A program made the translations under genes and the position numbers. From Bacteroidales bacterium UBA2764 (GTDB lineage: Bacteria; Bacteroidota; Bacteroidia; Bacteroidales; Paludibacteraceae), in NCBI GenBank assembly GCA_002352705.1, contig DEIW01000186.1, positions 222-24,053 on the forward strand: DNA of 23,832 nucleotides, written 5' to 3'. This document shows, piece by piece, positions 15,465-22,694 of this stretch. The first letter of the stretch is position 1; the number at the start of each line of letters is the position of its first letter. The notes below the pieces were generated by a model, which saw only the letters and a list, made by a program, of their open reading frames with translations, was not told the DNA's origin and ran no database searches.

Positions 15465-18400
15465 TGACAGAATAAAGAAGGCGAAGTCTATTTTAGCCCA
15501 AATAGGAATACACGCCCCTGAATATCTGGGGCATGGATGCGAAGGAGTAGTCTTCCATGATAATCAGTTTGTGTATAAAGTATATGTCGATTGCCCGAAT
15601 AAAACAGAAATTTTGCGTCAAGCATCATTCTTTAGAGCTATAGGTGATTGCAATACACTATACCAAATCGAAGATTGTACCGAATTAGGAAAGGACACTA
15701 TCATTATCAAATATAAGTACGAGCCTTCAGTTCCATGCGTAAATTACACATTAAGTGAGGCCACAGACTTCCTCACAGAGTGCTTTCAGCATAGAATTGC
15801 CATAAAAGATTGTAAACCGCAAAACTTCATTCGGGTAGGGATGGCAATTAAATTGGTAGATATGGAGGCATGCGAGTTTTCGGATAATTTGTTTCTGAAC
15901 ATGTGTGCACGGATGTATCTATTTAGCACCTATTATGGCAAATTACCGGCATCCGATTTTCAAAAACTTAAGTGCAGTGCCATTAACAATTTTAACCTAC
16001 CCGAATTAGAGGGGCTGCAAGATTTTGTAAACAAAATATATGTACATATCATATACAAAGATTCTCAATCAGAAATTACACGATTAAATCAAGTTGGTAA
16101 ATTGCACGATGAATTATACGACGCAGTCAATTTACCGAACTTGGAGCAGCTGTTTTACGCTAAGCTCAAAGAAAATAAATTTTTGTCGGACATCCGGTGC
16201 GCTGATGTACAACTTAACGGTGATTTATATTTTGAGCCGAAGAAGATAGCGTTGTCCTATACAACCTTAACACCCTTACAGGACAAGGTTACGCTTTTAA
16301 TCAAAACTTGCGCACAAGACGAGAAAACCATAGAAGCGAATATCAAGCACATTGTCAAGCAATTATCCTCTCCGAATCCCTTTTACGAGGTTGTCGTTTC
16401 GATAGACACCAAACAAAACGATTTCATCAGACAATATAATGCCAAGGGAAGTCTCGAAAGGCTGATTCAAATTATAGAGAGATTAAAGGAGAACAAGGTC
16501 ATAGACCGATATGTTATCTTCGACACGTCCCAAACAGAGGCCATCAACGAGCGCTGGTTTGGCTTGGCATCTCCATTTGCTTATACAGCTACGAATATTC
16601 CGGTTACGCCTCAGTTATATGCTTTTGAACAATGCCAGGGAGATTATATATTGCAGATGGATTCCGATGTTATTATCGGGCGGAAAGATATGTCGCATTC
16701 GTATCTGACAGATATGCTGAACCAACTGAAACGTAATGAGAAAGTTATTTCTGTTGGCTTTAATATCTATAATCGCGAGTCCAAAGCGTATTTCGGTTTT
16801 GAGAACGGAGGTTTTGTACCGGAAGTTCGTCTCGGTCTGTTTGATAAAAAACGCTTCTTTTCTCTCCGACCTTATCCTAACGAATTGGATACTTCCAGCA
16901 GACTCAAGACGGCTTGGCATCGGTCGGTCGAATTGTTTCAAAAGCAAACAGGGTATTGCTCCATAAGGGGAGGGGACAATCGGACATTTTATATACATCC
17001 GCAGAATTACAGGAAAAAGTTACCTTATGCGTGGATGACAATGCACGACAGGGTTGAGCAACTTCAGATTCCTGCAATCCAGTATGGCGGATTTGATTGC
17101 GAAGGGTCGTATTATGACTGGTGTCATAGCGCTAAACGAGAAGAAAAAATGGTTATAGTCTCATGTTTCCGCAATGTGTCTATTCCCCGATTTCTGCGTT
17201 TCTGGTGTTCGTTGATGAGCCAAACATATCAAGATTTCGGAGTAATATTATACGATGATAACTCTGACAACGGATTACCTATATTCATACAGCATCTTAT
17301 CAAGCCATACCAAGACAGGATAACCTTTGTTAGCGCCAAATATCGCGATACCCGAATGGCTAACGTGTATCGGTCAATACATTATTATTGCTCCAATCCG
17401 GAAAGCATTATCGTAATGGTGGACGGAGATGATGCGCTAATCGGAAAGGGCGCTTTGCAAGATGTGTGGGAGAAATATGATACCTGGGGCAAAGATCTGG
17501 TATTGGGGCGTGTGCATCAGACTTACCGTTTGCAACCGCATTACAGATATCCGGCTAATTTTTATGCGCCAAGGGAAAATAATGGAGGTAATGTATATCA
17601 GCACTTAAAAACCTTTAAGAAATACTTGTTTGATTCCATTCCACTCACGTATTTCAAATTTGATGCGGTGGATAAAGTACGGCCTAATGCAAGCCCTTGG
17701 TTTGATACATGTGATGATTATGCCATGATGATTCCTATGGCGGAAATGAGTTCCAACCCTTTGCAGATGGACGATGTAAATTATTTTTATGAGCGTGATT
17801 ATGCACACCGGAATGATGATCGGGAACGCAAGGAATGTTGTATTGCCGCAATCCTGAATAAACCGAAACTTAATCCGAATAGAGTCTTTACCTCCCGGCA
17901 GAAATTCAGACCCGACTTCGAGAGAATAGAAATAGATATAACCTATGATTGCAATCTCAAATGTATAGGCTGTAACCGTTCATGTGCGCAAGCACCGACT
18001 AAAGAACAAATCAGCATGGATACGATTGAGAAGTTTATCGCTGATTCGGTGCGTTTAGGGAAGAAATGGCAACTCATCAATGTGTTAGGCGGCGAACCGA
18101 CTTTGCACAAAGATTTTCAGAAAATCATAGAGGCTTTGCAGCATTACGCGGATACATATTCTCCGGATACCATTATCAAAGTGGTTTCTAACGGGATAAC
18201 GGCACAATCCAGACAATTATGCGAAGAGGTGAAACACTCGTTTAAGAATGTGGTGATTGATTATGATTCCTACAAAACGAATAACAAAATAGAATATTTC
18301 TCTCCGTTCAACGATGCTCCTGTTGATGATGAGCATTTCGCCCATGCAGACTTCACCAATGCTTGCTGGGTTACGGCGTATTGCGGGATAGGGCTCAATG

Positions 18401-18648
18401 CGCGTGGCTATTATGCTTGCGCTGCTTGTGGCGGTATCGACCGGGTATTGAATGGGCAGAATGGGGCAGAATCTTTTGACTTATTAACGGATGAAAAACT
18501 GCAAGACCATTATCGAAAGTTCTGTTCCCTATGTGGGAATTTCAAACACTATCAGCAGAATGCCGGCAATTTCATACCCCGTTGCGAGAAAGAACCATTC
18601 AGAAATATAGTCTCTAAAACTTGGCAAGAGATTTATAAAAGGTTTTAG
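15454..18648 (+). CDS. Four-domain fusion: kinase-like / glycosyltransferase / glycosyltransferase / radical SAM
   Basis: 1064 residues from ATG 15454, overlapping the previous gene by 11 nt (a TTG at 15448 would add two residues). Residues about 20-230 are a protein-kinase-like fold with GHGCEGVVF, Lys42 (VYKVY), the catalytic loop KDCKPQNF (Asp119, Asn124) and a DFG-equivalent VDME (Asp136). About 277-560 is a GT-A domain with QMDSDV near 401-406. About 566-800 is a second GT2 domain (VIVSCFRN, LYDDNSDN, VMVDGDDAL at 655). From about 820 comes radical SAM: CNLKCIGC (Cys833, 837, 840) and LGGEPTLH (Glu881). Late Cys971, 977, 989, 992, 1024, 1027 and 1044 suggest a SPASM-like auxiliary cluster. 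It is predicted to work with the preceding fusion on a glycan or glycoconjugate. Confidence 0.85.
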   Translation: MQDNDRIKKAKSILAQIGIHAPEYLGHGCEGVVFHDNQFVYKVYVDCPNKTEILRQASFFRAIGDCNTLYQIEDCTELGKDTIIIKYKYEPSVPCVNYTLSEATDFLTECFQHRIAIKDCKPQNFIRVGMAIKLVDMEACEFSDNLFLNMCARMYLFSTYYGKLPASDFQKLKCSAINNFNLPELEGLQDFVNKIYVHIIYKDSQSEITRLNQVGKLHDELYDAVNLPNLEQLFYAKLKENKFLSDIRCADVQLNGDLYFEPKKIALSYTTLTPLQDKVTLLIKTCAQDEKTIEANIKHIVKQLSSPNPFYEVVVSIDTKQNDFIRQYNAKGSLERLIQIIERLKENKVIDRYVIFDTSQTEAINERWFGLASPFAYTATNIPVTPQLYAFEQCQGDYILQMDSDVIIGRKDMSHSYLTDMLNQLKRNEKVISVGFNIYNRESKAYFGFENGGFVPEVRLGLFDKKRFFSLRPYPNELDTSSRLKTAWHRSVELFQKQTGYCSIRGGDNRTFYIHPQNYRKKLPYAWMTMHDRVEQLQIPAIQYGGFDCEGSYYDWCHSAKREEKMVIVSCFRNVSIPRFLRFWCSLMSQTYQDFGVILYDDNSDNGLPIFIQHLIKPYQDRITFVSAKYRDTRMANVYRSIHYYCSNPESIIVMVDGDDALIGKGALQDVWEKYDTWGKDLVLGRVHQTYRLQPHYRYPANFYAPRENNGGNVYQHLKTFKKYLFDSIPLTYFKFDAVDKVRPNASPWFDTCDDYAMMIPMAEMSSNPLQMDDVNYFYERDYAHRNDDRERKECCIAAILNKPKLNPNRVFTSRQKFRPDFERIEIDITYDCNLKCIGCNRSCAQAPTKEQISMDTIEKFIADSVRLGKKWQLINVLGGEPTLHKDFQKIIEALQHYADTYSPDTIIKVVSNGITAQSRQLCEEVKHSFKNVVIDYDSYKTNNKIEYFSPFNDAPVDDEHFAHADFTNACWVTAYCGIGLNARGYYACAACGGIDRVLNGQNGAESFDLLTDEKLQDHYRKFCSLCGNFKHYQQNAGNFIPRCEKEPFRNIVSKTWQEIYKRF

Positions 18649-18677
18649 TACGCGATTAACCACCAAAAAACAAACAA

Positions 18678-19556
18678 ATGAAACAGAATATGAAAAAAGC
18701 AGTCTTACTAATTCTCATATGCCTTATGGCGAGTGTGTTACGCGCGCAGGAGGCGGATACACATATCGCTTCGTTGGTGAACAACGAGGAGTGGTTTGCG
18801 CTGGCGGAAGACCTGCCGCTGTACAGCGATTCCATGCAGGCGGATTACCTGCGCCTGATAGCCGAGGCGATGCTGGCTGCACACACGAACCGCACGGAGG
18901 AGGCTGTGGCTGCTTTGACCAAACTGCTCTCCGAACATCAGTCGGAATTAGGCACACAAAACGCCCTCAATTTTGCACTCTTGCGTTTGCAACTCATTGG
19001 GAAACAGGGACATTACGCAGAGGCGGCAGACGGCATTCAGCGTATTATAAATCAGTTGGAATCCTCCGGCGTGACAGAAACGCAGGCGCTTCGGACGATG
19101 CAGAAACACTATGCCGTTTTGCGCAACTATGCTCCTTTGTCTGTCTCGCGCCCGAACCATGACATAGCGGTGCCTTTCCGTCTTATCGAACCGCAAGTAA
19201 CCAAACGCGAGGAATGGATGCGCAGCGGGAAGAAAGCCTACAAAGGGCACCTCATGACCGTTCCTGTGCTGGTACACGGGAAGGAATATCCGTTTATCTT
19301 TGATACGGGAGCCGGTGCTACTTTCCTGTTCGAAAAGACCGCTCGGGAAATGGGGCTTACCATCCTGCAGGACACCGTCACTATCAACGGGTCGCAGAAA
19401 GGTCTGCGGGCATGGATAGACAGCCTGCAAATAGGCGAAATCACATGCCGTAATCTTGTTGCGTATGTGGGGCTGTCGGACGCTATCGACACGCTGATGA
19501 CCGGCGTGGACGCTATCCTCGGAATGGATATTATTGCAGCCTTTCCGGAGGCATAG
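18678..19556 (+). CDS. Retropepsin-like aspartic protease, N-terminal half (cut by in-frame TAG)
   Basis: 292 residues before TAG at 19554-19556. The signal peptide (MKKAVLLILICLMASVLRAQ; start 18678 or 18690) points to export. The helical region (about 30-165) reads as TPR-like (LRLIAEAMLAAHTNRTEEAV, LLRLQLIGKQGHYAEAADGI). A retropepsin lobe follows: PFIFDTGAGATFLFEKTA with the DTG active site, and DAILGMDIIAAF, the hydrophobic-Gly-hydrophobic motif that closes such a lobe. The same frame continues after the stop into a second lobe, so the intact protein would be about 442 residues. It begins 29 nt after the radical SAM fusion and may share its transcript. Either a nonsense mutation, a readthrough site or a sequence error explains the stop. 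Confidence 0.75.
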   Translation: MKQNMKKAVLLILICLMASVLRAQEADTHIASLVNNEEWFALAEDLPLYSDSMQADYLRLIAEAMLAAHTNRTEEAVAALTKLLSEHQSELGTQNALNFALLRLQLIGKQGHYAEAADGIQRIINQLESSGVTETQALRTMQKHYAVLRNYAPLSVSRPNHDIAVPFRLIEPQVTKREEWMRSGKKAYKGHLMTVPVLVHGKEYPFIFDTGAGATFLFEKTAREMGLTILQDTVTINGSQKGLRAWIDSLQIGEITCRNLVAYVGLSDAIDTLMTGVDAILGMDIIAAFPEA

Positions 19557-20006
19557 TTGCATATGGACAAACAGCAACTTGTCTTTCCGGCACATCCGAC
19601 TCCTATGCCGCAAGACACAAAGCCGAATCTGCTCATTGACGGAAGTCTGCTACTGAGAGCCAGGAAAGATTCCGTTCCCCTGACCTTCCATCTGGACACA
19701 GGTTGTTCCACCGCAGAACTATACAGCGCTTATTATCATAAGTTCGCCGCCGAGACCGGCAACACGGCGCAGAAAGATACGATTTCCACGCTCTCCTATG
19801 GACAGATTCACAACATGGAAGTGTTGCTCCTGCCCGGTGCATCTTTTATGGTTGGTGACCAACCTGTAAGCATGGAGGAGGTGTATCTCTATCCGTCTTC
19901 CGGCGAGTACCTGCATCAGCACGACGGCCGCATGGGCATGGATTTCCTCCGGCAGTTCGACCGCATAATCCTCAATCTGAAGGATATGTATCTGCACGTG
20001 GAATAA
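19557..20006 (+). pseudogene. Retropepsin-like aspartic protease, C-terminal half (same frame after TAG)
   Basis: 149 codons directly continue the frame of 18678-19556. They hold the second lobe: FHLDTGCSTAELYSAYY with another DTG motif, and MGMDFLRQFDRIILNLKDMY, the closing motif and final strand. On its own this half has no signal peptide, so independent translation from TTG 19557 or ATG 19563 would leave it in the cytosol without its partner lobe. A GGAGG at 19546-19550 could allow reinitiation, but Bacteroidota rely little on Shine-Dalgarno pairing. It is best read as the downstream part of one interrupted gene. A single C-to-T change (CAG to TAG) would explain the stop. Confidence 0.65.
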
Positions 20007-20038
20007 TTCATCTTTAACTCATCTTTTACACCCGTACT

Positions 20039-20070
20039 CTTGCATATCCCGCTAAAAAATTGTATCTTTG
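20039..20070 (+). promoter_or_regulatory. Promoter of the DUF6624-lipoprotein operon
   Basis: CTTG (20039-20042), a 20-nt spacer and TATCTTTG (20063-20070), then C. The expected start is near 20077, which excludes an upstream TTG start at 20040 and supports ATG 20094. Confidence 0.7.
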
Positions 20071-20093
20071 CAGCGGATTTGAATAACAACAGA

Positions 20094-20999
20094 ATGAAAA
20101 GAACTGTTTTTTACATATTGGTACTTGCATTATACGGATGTCAAAAGCCGTTGGCATTTCACGAGGCGGTACAAAAAGCTGATTCGTGCTATATGGCACA
20201 AGACTACAAGCAGGCTAACAGCTATTACAAACAAGCTTTCAATGCCTCCGATGCCAAGCCGCAAAACTTCCACTATTCCAATGCTGCTGCCATCGCTTCC
20301 ATGGCAGGTGATGAGAAAACGGCATTCATGCGCCTCAACCAATTGATTAGCAACGACAAAGAATGGTACACGTCCAACTTTGCGGAGAATCCGGACTTTC
20401 TGCCATTACATCAATACCCCGAATGGCAAGTGCTGAAAGACACGGTAGAGGCACGGCAGGAACGGTCCGAGCGGAATTACGATAAAGCACTAATAGCCCG
20501 TTTGCAAGCGATACACGAACGTGATCAGAAACCACGGCACGATTTCCTGTTTGCATACCAAACGAAGGCTGTTGATTTGTTAGATTCACTCGTTCGTGAA
20601 ATGCTGATAGCTGATTCTGTCAATCTGATAGAAATCCAAGATATCCTACAGACATACGGATACCCGTCTAAAACTATAGTCGGAACCAATAATAGTGTTA
20701 TATGGTTAGTCATCCAGCATAGCGATGTTGAGTTTCAAAAGGCTTATTATCCAATGTTACGGCAAGCCGCCGAGGAGGGAGAATTGAGCTGGGACAACAT
20801 AGCACTTCTGGAAGACCGTATAGCCATGCACGAAGGCAGACCGCAGCGCTATGGTTCACAAGTTGTGGAGAATTCCGAAGGAGAGCTTGTCATATATACG
20901 CTACTGGATAAAGACAGTGTGGATATATGGCGGGCTGCTGTAGGGCTAAATCCGTTGGAAGAATATGCAAAACAGATGAACGCTAAATGGAATGAGTGA
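20094..20999 (+). CDS. Lipoprotein with DUF6624-like domain
   Basis: 301 residues from ATG 20094, fixed by the promoter and by the signal sequence MKRTVFYILVLALYGC, whose lipobox ends at Cys16. The N-terminal part (about 20-110) looks like TPR helices (ADSCYMAQDYKQANSYYKQA, NAAAIASMAGDEKTAF). The C-terminal half has the DUF6624 pattern as I remember it: YGYPSKTIVGTNNSVIWLVI, QHSDVEFQKAYYPML, LLEDRIAMHEGRPQRYGSQ. The family has no established activity. First gene of a run of four overlapping genes; its TGA shares one base with the next ATG (TGATG), suggesting translational coupling. Confidence 0.75.
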   Translation: MKRTVFYILVLALYGCQKPLAFHEAVQKADSCYMAQDYKQANSYYKQAFNASDAKPQNFHYSNAAAIASMAGDEKTAFMRLNQLISNDKEWYTSNFAENPDFLPLHQYPEWQVLKDTVEARQERSERNYDKALIARLQAIHERDQKPRHDFLFAYQTKAVDLLDSLVREMLIADSVNLIEIQDILQTYGYPSKTIVGTNNSVIWLVIQHSDVEFQKAYYPMLRQAAEEGELSWDNIALLEDRIAMHEGRPQRYGSQVVENSEGELVIYTLLDKDSVDIWRAAVGLNPLEEYAKQMNAKWNE

Positions 21000-21523
21000 T
21001 GAATAGAGTATTGTTTTTTATATCTATAGCCCTTGCCCTCTGCTCCTGTGCGGTGCAACGGACAACCACAAGTGAGGAGTTTGTGAGGGACGTGCAGAAG
21101 GACCTTCCCTTCAAGGTGAGCGAACTGAAGGCGATAAGCAACCACGACAACACCTATTCCTTCCACAGCGACGGATATATCGGCTTGCTGCCGGACTACG
21201 AAGTGGACAGCGAAGGAGCAAGCATGATTTACCAGACTACTTTCGCGCCAACCCACCACACACAGCCGTCCAATGTCATCTGGCGCAACATCGTCATTAA
21301 CCGCAAAGCGAAGCGTGTCCTCTGTATCGACCGCCTCGTCCAAAACGGCAGAACTTTCGGCTATGTCTATGTGCTGCAATCGGAAACGGCGCGGTACAGC
21401 GACTCCGGTACGTTCCATTGGGATGTGAGCAACCCCAAACTGCTGCTCAACGTGAGTGACGCCATCGAAGGCATGAGCGAACTCTCCATAACTACCCTGA
21501 ACACAATAAAACATGAACATTGA
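20999..21523 (+). CDS. Small lipoprotein, function unknown
   Basis: 174 residues from ATG 20999 (a GTG at 20996 is less likely). The signal MNRVLFFISIALALCSC carries a lipobox with Cys17 lipidated, followed by AVQRTTTSEEF. The mature part is mixed alpha/beta with strands such as RNIVINRKAKRVLCIDRL and FGYVYVLQSETARYSD. No catalytic motif is visible and I do not recognise a family. Coupled to the DUF6624-like gene by TGATG and overlapping the YjbR gene by 11 nt. Lipoprotein pairs like this often act together in the envelope, but nothing in the sequence names the process. Confidence 0.65.
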   Translation: MNRVLFFISIALALCSCAVQRTTTSEEFVRDVQKDLPFKVSELKAISNHDNTYSFHSDGYIGLLPDYEVDSEGASMIYQTTFAPTHHTQPSNVIWRNIVINRKAKRVLCIDRLVQNGRTFGYVYVLQSETARYSDSGTFHWDVSNPKLLLNVSDAIEGMSELSITTLNTIKHEH

Positions 21524-21860
21524 GGATTACAGAGACTACTGCCTCTCGCTGGGCGCAGATGTAGAGGAAAAACTGCCGTTCACCATGTTCAAGAGCGGCG
21601 AGAACGTACTTGTTTTCTATGTCTGCGGACACATGTTCGCTTTCTTCGACTGCGCCGATTACTCCGTCGTGACGCTCAAATGCCAACCCGAACGGATAGA
21701 TGAACTGAAAGCCGAATACGACTGCATCGGCAAGCCCTATAACGAATCCGCCAAATACTGGCTGGGCATTGATCCGCGTACCGCGCCGGACACCTTGCTC
21801 CGCGACCTCACCCGCAACTCCTACGAACTCGTCAAAGCCAAATACAGCAAAAAATTATGA
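21513..21860 (+). CDS. MmcQ/YjbR family protein (CyaY-like fold)
   Basis: 115 residues, the normal length of this family. Typical features are the start MNIEDYRDYCLSLGADVEE, the core ENVLVFYVCGHMFAFFDCAD, the VTLKCQPERIDELK stretch, and the end WLGIDPRTAPDTLLRDL, then LTRNSYELVKAKYSKKL. The fold is the CyaY-like double-wing; DNA binding has been proposed for some members, but no role is settled. It overlaps the lipoprotein gene by 11 nt and the next gene by 4 nt (ATGA). A near copy of its last 16 codons occurs at 22638-22685, after the EFR1 gene. Confidence 0.85.
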   Translation: MNIEDYRDYCLSLGADVEEKLPFTMFKSGENVLVFYVCGHMFAFFDCADYSVVTLKCQPERIDELKAEYDCIGKPYNESAKYWLGIDPRTAPDTLLRDLTRNSYELVKAKYSKKL

Positions 21861-22657
21861 TTCTTTATTTTTCAGGAACAGGTAACTGTCTCGCCGTTGC
21901 ACGGCAGATAGCCAAATTCACCAATGACCAAGTCATGCCGCTGACCGAAGCGGTACGGCAGGATTTGACATCCGAAAGGCGTATCGGCTTAATCTATCCG
22001 TCCTATGATTTCAATATGCCGCCTGCCGTGCGCAACCTCGTTCCGCAGCTTAAAATCAGCACTAACGCGTACATCTTTATCATCATTACGTGCGGAGCAC
22101 AGGCTGGTAACTCCATATGGACTATTCGCCGCTTGCTTCGAGAAAAAGGCATCGAAATGGCGTACTCCCATAAAATTCGTGTGCCGGATAACAGTGCCAT
22201 AGTCTTTGGGCGTAACCCGAATGACCAGAAATGGAAGTTCGAGCGTTTCTCCAAACGCCTGGATACTATCATCGCCGATGTGCAGGCCGAGCACAAAGCA
22301 CATCATTATGCGTGGTGGAGCCCGCTCGCATGGTTTATGGGAACAAAGCGCATGGAACAATGGATGCTCCGCACGTTCCGTCCCGCAGTGAATGAAACCA
22401 AATGTATCGGTTGCGGAATCTGTTCCGGCGTTTGCCCGATGCGGAATATTACTATCACCGACCGCGAGAAGCCAACTGCAACTAATGTTCAGTTAGCCGC
22501 TGTCGGTCCTCATTGCACCGTTTGCCTCGCCTGCTTGCACGCCTGTCCGCAGCAAGCAATAGAAGTTGGCGCAAAATCTTCCGTCAAAGCGCACCAATAT
22601 CGCCATCCAGACATCAAACTGAAAGACCTCTCACGCCCTCACCCGCAACTCCTATGA
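21857..22657 (+). CDS. EFR1-type flavodoxin/ferredoxin fusion
   Basis: 266 residues. The flavodoxin part begins at once with ILYFSGTGNCLAVA, where SGTGN binds FMN phosphate. The C-terminal part has two 4Fe-4S motifs, CIGCGICSGVCP (Cys183, 186, 189, 193) and CTVCLACLHACP (Cys220, 223, 226, 230). It likely acts as a cytosolic electron carrier or small oxidoreductase; the partner is unknown. The usual EFR1-like ending (YRHPDIKLKDL) is present, but the last few residues (SRPHPQLL) come from an out-of-frame yjbR-like sequence, so the original stop was lost by recombination. Start overlaps the YjbR stop (ATGA). Confidence 0.85.
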   Translation: MILYFSGTGNCLAVARQIAKFTNDQVMPLTEAVRQDLTSERRIGLIYPSYDFNMPPAVRNLVPQLKISTNAYIFIIITCGAQAGNSIWTIRRLLREKGIEMAYSHKIRVPDNSAIVFGRNPNDQKWKFERFSKRLDTIIADVQAEHKAHHYAWWSPLAWFMGTKRMEQWMLRTFRPAVNETKCIGCGICSGVCPMRNITITDREKPTATNVQLAAVGPHCTVCLACLHACPQQAIEVGAKSSVKAHQYRHPDIKLKDLSRPHPQLL

Positions 22658-22688
22658 GACTGTCAAAATCAAATATAGCCAACAATAA
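22637..22688 (+). pseudogene. 3' relic of a second yjbR/mmcQ-like gene
   Basis: In the frame beginning at 22638, LTRNSYETVKIKYSQQ is followed by TAA. It matches 12 of 16 residues of the end of the YjbR protein (LTRNSYELVKAKYSKK), with 18 identical bases at 22637-22654 versus 21806-21823. No upstream part of the gene remains. The differences lie largely at third codon positions, so the copy diverged as a protein-coding sequence before truncation. Confidence 0.75.
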
Positions 22689-22694
22689 ATAATA

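Noticed and set aside
19554..19556. TAG read as a sense codon through genome-wide recoding
   Set aside because: Other genes in the window end in TAG at natural positions (2197-2199 and 18646-18648), so general reassignment is unlikely.
18948..19613. Minus-strand open frame of 221 codons opposite the aspartic protease
   Set aside because: The plus-strand frame has DTG motifs and a signal peptide; the antisense product matches nothing I know.
20040..20093. Extended TTG start for the DUF6624-like lipoprotein
   Set aside because: A clear promoter covers 20039-20070, so the transcript begins after the TTG. The lipoprotein signal starts at 20094.
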